Position numbers and translations under genes: made by a program. Below are positions 1-6,232 of a stretch of DNA of 14,398 nt, piece after piece. A model generated the notes under the pieces. It made no database searches and was not told the DNA's origin. It was given only the letters and a program-made list of their open reading frames with translations. How positions within the stretch are numbered: the stretch's first letter is position 1; each line of letters opens with the position of its first letter. The DNA comes from JADJPL01 sp964607915 (GTDB taxonomy: Bacteria > Bacteroidota > Bacteroidia > Chitinophagales > Saprospiraceae): contig CAZSMU010000096.1 of NCBI GenBank assembly GCA_964607915.1, positions 1-14,398 of the forward strand, in the 5' to 3' direction.

Positions 1-2957
1 TATCCGATATCGTAGGCCCAGCCGTCGCCGCCTACCAGCCAGACGCTGCGGCGCACCAGCTGGTCTGCTACAGAGAGCAGCCGACGGGCATCGGGCTCGT
101 CTATGGCTTGTAGCCGTCGGCGCAGCTCGTCCACATATACCCGTTGCTGCTGGATGTCCGATTCGAGCAACTGGGGAGAGCTCATCAAGCGGAGTACGAA
201 GTCTTCGCCTAATTGTGGGGCCAGGCGTTGCAACAGATGAGCGGCGTACTCCATCTGCTTGTCGGCGGTAATGCGCATGCCCAGGCCGAACTCGGCGTTG
301 TCCTCAAACAGGGAGTTGGACCAGGCCGGGCCACGGCCGTCGGAGTTGGTGGTGTACGGCGTGGTGGGGAGGTTGCCCCCGTAGATTGAAGAACAGCCCG
401 TGGCGTTGGCAATGAGCAGGCGGTCGCCAAACAACTGCGTCAATAATTTGAGGTAGGGCGTTTCTCCGCAACCGGCGCAAGCGCCGGAAAACTCGAAGAG
501 AGGCTCCAAAAACTGGGTGCCGTGAACCGTTGAGAAGTTGACCTGTCCCCGGTCGTTCCAGGGGATTTCTTCAAAGTACCGGATATTTTCCTGCTCCTGG
601 TCCAGCACGGCTTCCTTTTGCCCCATATTTATGGCTTTCTTGCTTCGGTTAAGAGGGTCGGTGGCGGGGCAGGCCTGCGCGCAGAGTTCGCAACCGGTGC
701 AATCTTCCAGATAGACCTGCAAGGTGTATTTGGTCTCCGGGAAGCCGCGGGCATTGATGGGGGCCGACTTGAACCCGTCGGGTGCTTTTTCCAGCAATTG
801 ACTATGGAAAAATTTGGAGCGGATGACGCTGTGCGGGCATACGTAGGCACAGTTGCCGCACTGTATGCACAAATCGGGCTCCCACATGGCCACCAGGTCG
901 CTGATATTGCGCTTTTCCCATTTCGTAGTGCCGCTGGGGAAGGTGCCGTCAACAGGCATCTGGCTGACGGACAGCTCATTGCCTCTATCGGCCATCATGG
1001 CTGCGGTGACTTCCTGGACGAAGGCGGGGGCCTCTACCGGTACGATTCGCACGGCTTCTTCCCGGGCCGTGACGGTTTGGGGGACGCTCACTTCATAGAG
1101 GTGGCCGAGGGTGGCTTCCACGGCCTGGAAGTTCTTTTCGATGACAGCCTTGCCTTTTTTAGCATAGGTCTTCTCGATGGCGTGTTTGATGGCTTCGATG
1201 GCTTCTTCCCGGGGCAATACGCCGGACAGGGCAAAAAAGCAGGTTTGCATGATCGTGTTGATGCGCCCGGCCATCCCGTTTTCCCGGGCCACGGTGGTAG
1301 CGTCAATGACGTAAAATTTCAGCTTTTTGCCGAGAATGTCTTTCTGGACCCGGGCGGGCAATTTTTCCCATACTTCGTCTTTGGAATACGGGCTGTTGAG
1401 CAAGAAGGTACCACCGGGTCGGATGAGCGGCAGCATCTCTACTTTTTCCGTGAAGTGGAACTGGTGGCAGGCCACAAAATTGGCCTGGGTGAGCAGGTAG
1501 GGCGCACGCAGGGGCTCCGGCCCGAAGCGGAGGTGGGAAACGGTGCGCGCGCCGGACTTTTTGGAGTCGTACACAAAATAGCCCTGTGCGTATAAGTCGG
1601 TGTTTTCCCCGATGATCTTGATGCTGTTTTTGTTGGCGCCCACGGTGCCGTCTGCGCCCAGGCCAAAGAACAGCGCCTGGGTCCAGCGGGACTCGTCGAG
1701 GGTGTAGGAGGGGTCGTAGTCGAGGCTTGTGAAGGTCACGTCGTCGTTTATCCCGATGGTGAACTGTTCCTTGGGTGTATTCTTTTTCAACTCGTCAAAA
1801 ATGGCTTTGACCATGGCGGGAGTGAACTCCTTGGACGACAGTCCGTAGCGTCCGCCGATGAGCCTGGGCAGGCGTGGGATAGCCCCTTGTTGGAGGGACA
1901 GTACCAGGGCGGACATCACGTCCTGGAACAAGGGTTCGCCTGCGGCGCCCGGTTCTTTGGTGCGGTCCATGACCGCCAGCGACACGACGGTGGGGGGAAG
2001 GGCTTTTAAGAAATGGGCAATCGAGAACGGCCGGTACAGACGGACCTGGATGACCCCTGTTTTACGCCCTTCTTTATTCAGCGCCAGGGCGGTCTCCGAT
2101 GCCGTCTCGCCGCCGGAGCCCATGAGGAGGATGACTTCCTCTGCGTCGGGGGCACCGCTGTATTGGAACAACTGGTAGTGCCGTCCGGTGAGTTCGAAAA
2201 ACTGCTGCATGGAAGCTTCTACATGGCCGGGGGTGTCGTGGTAGAAAGAGTTGACCGTCTCGCGGCCCTGGAAGTAGACGTCCGGATTTTGCGCGGTACC
2301 CCGGATAAAGGGCCGGTCGGGGTTGAGGGCTCGCTGGCGGTGGGCAAAAACGAGTTCGTCGGGGATCATGGCCTGTATCTCTTCCTGGCTGAGCAGGGCT
2401 ACCTTGCCGACTTCGTGGGAGGTGCGGAACCCGTCAAAAAAATGGACGAATGGGACTCGGGATTTCAGGGTGGCCGCTTGTGCGATCAGGGCAAAGTCAT
2501 GGGCTTCCTGGACGCTGGCCGAGCTGAGCATGGCAAAGCCCGTGGTGCGGGCGGCCATGACGTCCTGGTGGTCTCCGAAAATGGACAGGCCCTGGGCGGC
2601 CAGGGAACGCGCCGCAACGTGGAAGACGGCGGAGCTGAGCTCACCGGCAATTTTATACATGTTGGGCAGCATGAGCATCAAGCCCTGCGACGCGGTGAAA
2701 GTAGTCGTCAGGGAGCCCGTCTGCAGGGCGCCATGGACCGTGCCTGCGGCACCGCCCTCGCTTTGCATCTCAATCACTTCCGGTACGGAGCCCCAGATAT
2801 TTGGTATGCCTTTGGCGGCCCACTCATCGGCGAATTCCGCCATGTTGGAGGAGGGGGTGATGGGGTATATAGCGCAGACTTCGTTGACGCGGTACGCGAT
2901 GTAGGCGGTGGCTTCGTTGCCATCTATCATGGCGATGGCGTGTTTTTTATTCGGCAT
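1..2957 (-). CDS. nifJ: Pyruvate:ferredoxin (flavodoxin) oxidoreductase, C-terminus cut by the window edge
   Basis: Oxidises pyruvate with CoA to acetyl-CoA and CO2 and passes electrons to ferredoxin or flavodoxin in the cytoplasm. About 985 codons are present and stay open to the left edge; the single-chain family is usually near 1170-1200 residues, so roughly the last 200 are outside. Visible marks: YPITPSS at residues 31-37 (pyruvate/TPP pyrimidine domain start); two [4Fe-4S] ferredoxin motifs, CIQCGNC...CP (C697, C700, C703, C707) and CTGCELC...CP (C753, C756, C759, C763); the C827/C830 pair in GACAGCGETP ligating the TPP-proximal cluster; NATGCSSIYGGNLPTTPYT in the TPP domain; and GDGWAYDIG at 977-985, the last complete residues. 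The ATG at 2957 lies 11 bases inside the end of the upstream flavoprotein gene, implying translational coupling in one operon. The start is supported by the family-like opening (IDGNEATAYIAYRVNEV). No frameshift seen. Function assignment is firm; the physiological direction cannot be read from sequence. Confidence 0.96.
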   Translation of the reverse strand, partial: MPNKKHAIAMIDGNEATAYIAYRVNEVCAIYPITPSSNMAEFADEWAAKGIPNIWGSVPEVIEMQSEGGAAGTVHGALQTGSLTTTFTASQGLMLMLPNMYKIAGELSSAVFHVAARSLAAQGLSIFGDHQDVMAARTTGFAMLSSASVQEAHDFALIAQAATLKSRVPFVHFFDGFRTSHEVGKVALLSQEEIQAMIPDELVFAHRQRALNPDRPFIRGTAQNPDVYFQGRETVNSFYHDTPGHVEASMQQFFELTGRHYQLFQYSGAPDAEEVILLMGSGGETASETALALNKEGRKTGVIQVRLYRPFSIAHFLKALPPTVVSLAVMDRTKEPGAAGEPLFQDVMSALVLSLQQGAIPRLPRLIGGRYGLSSKEFTPAMVKAIFDELKKNTPKEQFTIGINDDVTFTSLDYDPSYTLDESRWTQALFFGLGADGTVGANKNSIKIIGENTDLYAQGYFVYDSKKSGARTVSHLRFGPEPLRAPYLLTQANFVACHQFHFTEKVEMLPLIRPGGTFLLNSPYSKDEVWEKLPARVQKDILGKKLKFYVIDATTVARENGMAGRINTIMQTCFFALSGVLPREEAIEAIKHAIEKTYAKKGKAVIEKNFQAVEATLGHLYEVSVPQTVTAREEAVRIVPVEAPAFVQEVTAAMMADRGNELSVSQMPVDGTFPSGTTKWEKRNISDLVAMWEPDLCIQCGNCAYVCPHSVIRSKFFHSQLLEKAPDGFKSAPINARGFPETKYTLQVYLEDCTGCELCAQACPATDPLNRSKKAINMGQKEAVLDQEQENIRYFEEIPWNDRGQVNFSTVHGTQFLEPLFEFSGACAGCGETPYLKLLTQLFGDRLLIANATGCSSIYGGNLPTTPYTTNSDGRGPAWSNSLFEDNAEFGLGMRITADKQMEYAAHLLQRLAPQLGEDFVLRLMSSPQLLESDIQQQRVYVDELRRRLQAIDEPDARRLLSVADQLVRRSVWLVGGDGWAYDIG

Positions 2958-4596
2958 GGCTGGTAACTTTGGCTGGTTCTGGAATCATGTCAATGGCATA
3001 GCAAGGGCATTGCTCGAAGCATACCCCGCAACCGGTGCAGGCGTCGTAATCGAAGCGGTAGCGCATGCCGGGTCCGAGTTTGAGGATGGCGTCCTCCGGA
3101 CAGGCGCCGTAGCACCCGTCGCATTCAAAGCAATTGCCGCAGCTCAGGCAGCGCTGGGCTTCATAGCGCGCTTCGCGCCCGTCCAGTCCCGCCACTACTT
3201 CCTCAAAGCTGCGCACTGCTACGCTGGGTGCCAGGCGCTCTTGCTCCTGGAGGGGCGCTTCTGTCTTGAACCACTGGTGCATTTTTTTAAACAAAGCGGT
3301 GGCATGCTTTTCCCCTTTCTGGTAGGGGCTTCCCTTCAGCCAGGCATCTATGTAGCGGGCGGCTTTCTTCCCGTGCCCTATGGCTACGATGGCGCTGCGT
3401 TCGCCGCCCACGGCATCGCCGCCGGCAAAAATGCCGGGATGGCCGGTCATGCGGCCTTCGTCCACGGCAATCGTGCCGTCGGCTTTGAGGGAAATATCGG
3501 CTATGCCCTGCAGGAAAGCAGAGTCGGCTTCCTGCCCGGTCGCCAGGATCAGGGAATCGGTTTCCAGCGTTTCATACTCACCGGAGCCGACGATCTTGCC
3601 CTTTTCGACCTGCATGATTTCTACTTTGACCTGGCTGCCCCGGAGCTCCCGGATGCTGCGCAGGAATTGTATCTCTATGCCCTCCGCTATGGCGTCATCC
3701 GCTTCAAAATCGTAGGCAGGCATGAGTTTCTGGTCGCCGCTGTACAAGATCTGCGCCGGTATGTTCAGTCGCCGCAGGACGCGGGAAAAGTACATGGCCA
3801 GTTTGCCGCCGCCGTAGATCAGCGCGCGCTGCCCCAACGCCAGGGGTTGGCCTTTGGCCAGGCTTTGCAGCACTTCAAAGGCACCGTACACGGGCATGTG
3901 GGCTTCGCGGACAAAGGGCTCTTTCCGGGTGATTTCAGCTCCAATGCCGAGGAATACCGCATCAAAACGGCCTTTTTCCTTTTCGTACAGGACGTCCTCT
4001 ACGCGGTGGTTCAGAAAGATGCGAACGCCCATCGCCTTGATCCGCTCGATTTCCGCATCGCGGATTTCGGCGGGCAGGCGGTAGGTCGGAATGCCGTAGT
4101 AGAGCAGACCACCGGGGGCCGACTGTGCTTCGAATACCTCGACCTGGTGTCCCATGCGGGTCAGGTGGTAGGCTGCCGACAGTCCGGCGGGTCCTGCCCC
4201 GACTACCAGGACGCGCTTGCCGCTGGGCCTGGCCTGAAAGCGCACCGGCCATCGTTCTGCTATAGCCTGGTCGCCGATATAGCGCTCTACCGCGTGGATG
4301 TTGACGGTCTCGTCTATGTGGGTTCGGTTGCAGCCGGTTTCACAAGGCCGCACACATATTCGGCCACTGACCGAGGGGAAGGGGTTGTCTTCTACCAGTG
4401 CCTGGAAAGCCTGCTCAAATTGCCCGGCCTGGGCAAAGGCCATCCAGGCTTGTATGTTTTCCCCTGCCGGGCAGGAGCGGTTGCAAGGCGGCAAAAAATC
4501 TTTGTACACGGGTATGCGCGTCCGCAGCGCGCCGGTACCCTCGAAATGGCCCGCTAAGTCAACGGGCTTCGTCAGGTCTGTCTCGGATGAATGCAT
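2947..4596 (-). CDS. GltD-like FAD/NAD(P)-dependent oxidoreductase with C-terminal ferredoxin-type [4Fe-4S] motifs
   Basis: 549-residue cytoplasmic flavoprotein of the glutamate-synthase small-subunit family. The N-terminal cysteines C38/C42 (CNRSCPAG) and C81/C85/C89 (CVRPCETGC) match the GltD-type Fe-S region. FAD-binding GAGPAG is at 133-138, the second Rossmann glycines GGG at 262-264, and the FAD-closing AGGD at 391-394. The C-terminus has a cysteine cluster at 483, 486, 489, 492, 495, 499 and a ferredoxin motif CTGCGVC...CP at 520, 523, 526, 530. Known of the family: it moves electrons between NAD(P)H, FAD and Fe-S clusters. Inferred here: no glutamate synthase large subunit is adjacent and the gene overlaps nifJ by 11 bases, so it probably exchanges electrons between ferredoxin or NifJ and NAD(P)H rather than making glutamate. 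Odd point: the second nucleotide-binding motif reads GGGKLAMYF, not the usual GGGNTAMD, so NADPH preference is uncertain. It is the first gene of the operon; the start is the first in-frame ATG of a family-like N-terminus. Confidence 0.85.
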   Translation of the reverse strand: MHSSETDLTKPVDLAGHFEGTGALRTRIPVYKDFLPPCNRSCPAGENIQAWMAFAQAGQFEQAFQALVEDNPFPSVSGRICVRPCETGCNRTHIDETVNIHAVERYIGDQAIAERWPVRFQARPSGKRVLVVGAGPAGLSAAYHLTRMGHQVEVFEAQSAPGGLLYYGIPTYRLPAEIRDAEIERIKAMGVRIFLNHRVEDVLYEKEKGRFDAVFLGIGAEITRKEPFVREAHMPVYGAFEVLQSLAKGQPLALGQRALIYGGGKLAMYFSRVLRRLNIPAQILYSGDQKLMPAYDFEADDAIAEGIEIQFLRSIRELRGSQVKVEIMQVEKGKIVGSGEYETLETDSLILATGQEADSAFLQGIADISLKADGTIAVDEGRMTGHPGIFAGGDAVGGERSAIVAIGHGKKAARYIDAWLKGSPYQKGEKHATALFKKMHQWFKTEAPLQEQERLAPSVAVRSFEEVVAGLDGREARYEAQRCLSCGNCFECDGCYGACPEDAILKLGPGMRYRFDYDACTGCGVCFEQCPCYAIDMIPEPAKVTSHAE

Positions 4597-4621
4597 AGCG
4601 TCTGTATTTGCTTATTCGGCC

Positions 4622-4629
4622 TAAACTTA
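4622..4629 (-). promoter_or_regulatory. Weak candidate -7 element for the flavoprotein-nifJ operon
   Basis: Read on the minus strand the bases are TAAGTTTA, one mismatch from the Bacteroidota -7 consensus TAnnTTTG, and lie about 26 bases before the ATG at 4596. An imperfect GGCC-flanked palindrome (4618-4634) surrounds it. No TTTG was found at a proper -33 spacing, so this is a weak call. Confidence 0.22.
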
Positions 4630-4745
4630 CGGCCGGGCATTTTCCGCTCGTATGATTTTCGTCAATGTCGGCGGTGACTGTGGTCAACGAGGGGTCTTCC
4701 CTCTTTTTTGTGACCTTGTGCACGGACGGTTTGGCAGGTATCCGC

Positions 4746-4753
4746 TACTTTTG
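4746..4753 (+). promoter_or_regulatory. Candidate -7 element (TACTTTTG) for the LysE-type gene
   Basis: TACTTTTG matches the Bacteroidota primary-sigma -7 consensus TAnnTTTG exactly and ends 12 bases before the ATG at 4766, implying a very short leader. A TTTG at 4730-4733 is too close (12-base spacer) to be a normal -33 element, so only the -7 box is supported. Its position also argues that translation starts at 4766 and not at the earlier in-frame ATG at 4652, which would lie upstream of the promoter. Confidence 0.45.
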
Positions 4754-4765
4754 CAAAAAAACAAT

Positions 4766-5401
4766 ATGGTTGTCCTGCATACGCTATTGCTTGCTGTACT
4801 CGTCGCTTTTCTGGGGTTTAGCCCTCCGGGGATGTTGAATATGACGGCGCTGAAACTCAGTTTGGAAAATAAACCCGCTTATGCGTTGTCGTTTGCGCTG
4901 GGGGCCTCTTTCGTGATTTTTGTCCAATCGCTGATTGCCGTTACCTTTGCCCGCTTTCTGGGGAACAACCCGGAAGTAGTATCTTTCCTGAAATACGGGG
5001 CCATTGCGGTATTCATAGCCCTCGCTTTTTTCTTCTATCGGCAGGCGCGCAGCGCGAAGCCCTTCCGCTTGCTGGAACCGGGCCGCAAGGGGTTCTGGGC
5101 GGGCATAGCCATGTCGGCTATGAACATGCTGGCCATCCCTTTCTTTTTAGGGTATTCCACCTTGCTGGAGGCGCAGGACCTGCTCGACCTGAGCCCTCCG
5201 CTCAATTTCGTGTTCGCCCTAGGGGCTATGGGGGGTGCGCTGGGGCTCTTTGCGGTCTATATCTGGTTTGCCGCGTTCATCCAGCGCCGGGTGCAGTTTG
5301 TGGCCCGGAACATCAATTACATCCTGAGCCTGCTCTTTCTGCTGTTGGCGCTGAGCGCTTTGTACAACGCCCTGTGGGTGGGGGGAGGCGTAGAGGGTTG
5401 A
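4766..5401 (+). CDS. LysE/RhtB-family membrane transporter
   Basis: 211-residue inner-membrane protein, the usual size for LysE-type exporters of amino acids or related small molecules. About six hydrophobic segments are visible, near residues 3-20, 38-62, 74-91, 109-130, 147-171 and 184-204. The N-terminal GFSPPGMLNMTALK fits the PG-containing loop after helix 1 in this family, and the repeated small residues in SFALGASFVIF fit helix 2. The ATG at 4766 was chosen over 4652 because it opens directly into the first helix and follows a good -7 box; the 38 extra residues of the longer version do not look like part of the family. It is transcribed away from the flavoprotein-nifJ operon and toward the MNT gene, with no obvious terminator between 5402 and 5416. 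The substrate cannot be told from the sequence. Confidence 0.72.
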   Translation: MVVLHTLLLAVLVAFLGFSPPGMLNMTALKLSLENKPAYALSFALGASFVIFVQSLIAVTFARFLGNNPEVVSFLKYGAIAVFIALAFFFYRQARSAKPFRLLEPGRKGFWAGIAMSAMNMLAIPFFLGYSTLLEAQDLLDLSPPLNFVFALGAMGGALGLFAVYIWFAAFIQRRVQFVARNINYILSLLFLLLALSALYNALWVGGGVEG

Positions 5402-5416
5402 TAGCTTTGGCCTGCG

Positions 5417-5482
5417 TCAACTCCCGGATTCATGAATGATTTCTTCAATTTTAACTTTCAGCCGTTTCTGTTTTTTAGCCAT
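5417..5482 (-). CDS. 21-codon ORF overlapping the MNT stop; possible remnant of a partner gene
   Basis: Encodes MAKKQKRLKVKIEEIIHESGS. Its ATG overlaps the end of the MNT gene within ATGGCTAA, a spacing typical of translational coupling. HEPN toxin genes normally follow MNT genes in this way, but a HEPN protein is about 110-140 residues and this frame stops after 21. It may be a truncated leftover, a real basic microprotein or chance. No HEPN-type RxxxxH motif is present. The sequence shows only the frame and overlap; the remnant reading is inference. Confidence 0.3.
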   Translation of the reverse strand: MAKKQKRLKVKIEEIIHESGS

Positions 5483-5759
5483 AAATCCGGATTTCTTCTG
5501 CCAGGATTTTATCTTTCAGTCTCGGTTTAACTGCCTGGTATTCTAGTAAGTCTACTTTTCTTCCCAGTAAATCCTCCAGTTCGTATTTAATCCCGATGAA
5601 TTCCAGTAAGCTGATTTGATTGCCCAACTCCACCAAGATATCAATATCACTATCAGGTACTGCATATCCTTTTGCCACTGAACCAAATATCCCTGCCCGC
5701 TTAATACGGTGCCGGATTAATACCGGCTTTATCATCTCCCTGATTTCTTCTATGTTCAT
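5475..5759 (-). CDS. Minimal nucleotidyltransferase (MNT) domain protein, MntA-like
   Basis: 94-residue protein with the full pol-beta nucleotidyltransferase signature GSx10DxD: GS at residues 26-27 (in GIFGSVAKG) and DID at 38-40, followed by ILVEL and a C-terminal VDLLEY strand carrying the likely third acidic residue. Known of the family: MNT proteins of HEPN/MNT modules act as antitoxins by adding AMP to a HEPN RNase; length and motif fit this class. Here no HEPN gene lies on either side, only the 21-codon ORF overlapping its stop, so it appears to be an orphan unless the partner is inside the nearby scaffold gap or elsewhere. A -7-like box lies about 60 bases upstream. It converges with the LysE-type gene. 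Domain call firm, biological role uncertain. Confidence 0.85.
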   Translation of the reverse strand: MNIEEIREMIKPVLIRHRIKRAGIFGSVAKGYAVPDSDIDILVELGNQISLLEFIGIKYELEDLLGRKVDLLEYQAVKPRLKDKILAEEIRIYG

Positions 5760-5818
5760 TTTTTTCCTTGTTATAACAGGCCTGAAGTGAACTACAACAA
5801 GTCTGAAATTATCTCCTA

Positions 5819-5826
5819 CAAATATA
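5819..5826 (-). promoter_or_regulatory. Candidate -7 element (TATATTTG) for the MNT gene
   Basis: On the minus strand the bases read TATATTTG, an exact match to TAnnTTTG, about 60 bases before the MNT start codon. A TTGAC-like sequence (5835-5839) lies only about 10 bases upstream, too close for a standard -33 element; the expected -33 position falls inside the 55-bp repeat. Confidence 0.35.
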
Positions 5827-5836
5827 CGGAAAAAGT

Positions 5837-5891
5837 CAATACCACTTTATACCCCCCGCTTCCCCAACCCCCTCCATCCACTCCTTTGGCC
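5837..5891. repeat. 55-bp direct repeat, copy 1 (left of the gap)
   Basis: From CAATACCACTTTATA to CCACTCCTTTGGCC, identical base for base to 5992-6046. It directly abuts the run of N. It is C-rich on this strand, with runs of 6, 4 and 5 C's, so the other strand is G-rich. Confidence 0.95.
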
Positions 5892-5991
5892 NNNNNNNNN
5901 NNNNNNNNNNNNNNNNNNNNNNNNNNNNNNNNNNNNNNNNNNNNNNNNNNNNNNNNNNNNNNNNNNNNNNNNNNNNNNNNNNNNNNNNNNN
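5892..5991. other. Assembly gap of 100 N
   Basis: Exactly 100 unknown bases, a conventional placeholder for a gap of unknown size. Both sides end in the same 55-bp sequence, so the true content may be further repeat copies or nothing at all. The real distance between the MNT and S74 genes is therefore unknown. Confidence 0.97.
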
Positions 5992-6046
5992 CAATACCAC
6001 TTTATACCCCCCGCTTCCCCAACCCCCTCCATCCACTCCTTTGGCC
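5992..6046. repeat. 55-bp direct repeat, copy 2 (right of the gap)
   Basis: Perfect copy of 5837-5891 beginning at the first known base after the gap. After it the sequence continues as AGTTTCGCACACC, which is not found after copy 1 because the gap starts there. Confidence 0.95.
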
Positions 6047-6084
6047 AGTTTCGCACACCTTTGTGTAGAACCTGCTGCTAAAGC

Positions 6085-6098
6085 CCTGTAAATACAGG
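6085..6098. repeat. Short inverted repeat CCTGT-AAAT-ACAGG
   Basis: A 5-bp stem (extendable to six pairs with one bulge using G6083 and C6099) with a 4-base loop, followed on the plus strand by CATTTTCCCTTTT. It could be a weak terminator or a protein site; the stem is too short for a firm call. Confidence 0.3.
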
Positions 6099-6117
6099 CA
6101 TTTTCCCTTTTCCATAC

Positions 6118-6141
6118 AATTGTACATATAATTGTACATAT
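6118..6141 (+). repeat. Tandem 12-bp repeat AATTGTACATAT x2, possible operator
   Basis: Two exact, adjacent copies at 6118-6129 and 6130-6141, each with the palindrome TGTACA; the left copy overlaps the 10-bp palindrome TACAATTGTA (6115-6124). The repeat lies just upstream of the candidate promoter of the S74 gene, with two half-sites 12 bp apart (about one helical turn), which would suit a dimeric regulator. No regulator gene is in the window. Confidence 0.4.
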
Positions 6142-6147
6142 CAAAAA

Positions 6148-6179
6148 TTGGGTAAATCAAATCTGAGCTTTCACTTTTG
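6148..6179 (+). promoter_or_regulatory. Candidate promoter of the S74 gene: TTG-N21-CACTTTTG
   Basis: TTG at 6148-6150 and CACTTTTG at 6172-6179 (one mismatch from TAnnTTTG) are separated by 21 bases, compatible with Bacteroidota -33/-7 spacing. The start codon is about 54 bases downstream, leaving a leader of about 45 bases that is A-rich before the ATG. Confidence 0.4.
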
Positions 6180-6232
6180 CGCAGTTTCGCCATGAAATGA
6201 ATCCTCTTTTTCCATCTTAAAAAAATTGCGCC

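Larger units (their letters stand above)
5760..6232. other. Noncoding interval holding repeats, a scaffold gap and the promoter region of the S74 gene
   Basis: No credible gene is seen on either strand. Translations across it are short, change character within the repeat, or run through unknown bases. It contains, left to right, a -7-like box for the MNT gene, one copy of a 55-bp repeat, 100 unknown bases, a second copy of the repeat, a small hairpin, a tandem 12-bp repeat and a candidate promoter for the next gene. The sequence outside the 55-bp repeat is clearly AT-richer than the flanking genes. Confidence 0.7.

Noticed and set aside
618..1595. 325-codon plus-strand frame within nifJ
   Set aside because: It lies wholly opposite conserved NifJ Fe-S domains and its translation resembles no family; it is a shadow of the real gene.
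2908..4557. 549-codon open frame on the plus strand, antisense to the flavoprotein gene
   Set aside because: The minus-strand frame has clear FAD and Fe-S motifs; the plus-strand translation has none and reflects GC-rich codon use on the other strand. The equal length is chance.
4652..4765. 38-residue N-terminal extension of the LysE-type protein
   Set aside because: The extension would begin upstream of the -7 promoter box and has no membrane or family character; the ATG at 4766 opens directly into the first helix.
5837..6046. CRISPR array as an explanation of the repeated sequence
   Set aside because: There are only two copies, 55 bp is longer than CRISPR repeats, no spacers are visible and no cas genes are in the window.
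5787..6144. Short frames running through the 100-N gap
   Set aside because: They depend on unknown bases and on the 55-bp repeat being coding; no start context or conserved motif supports them.
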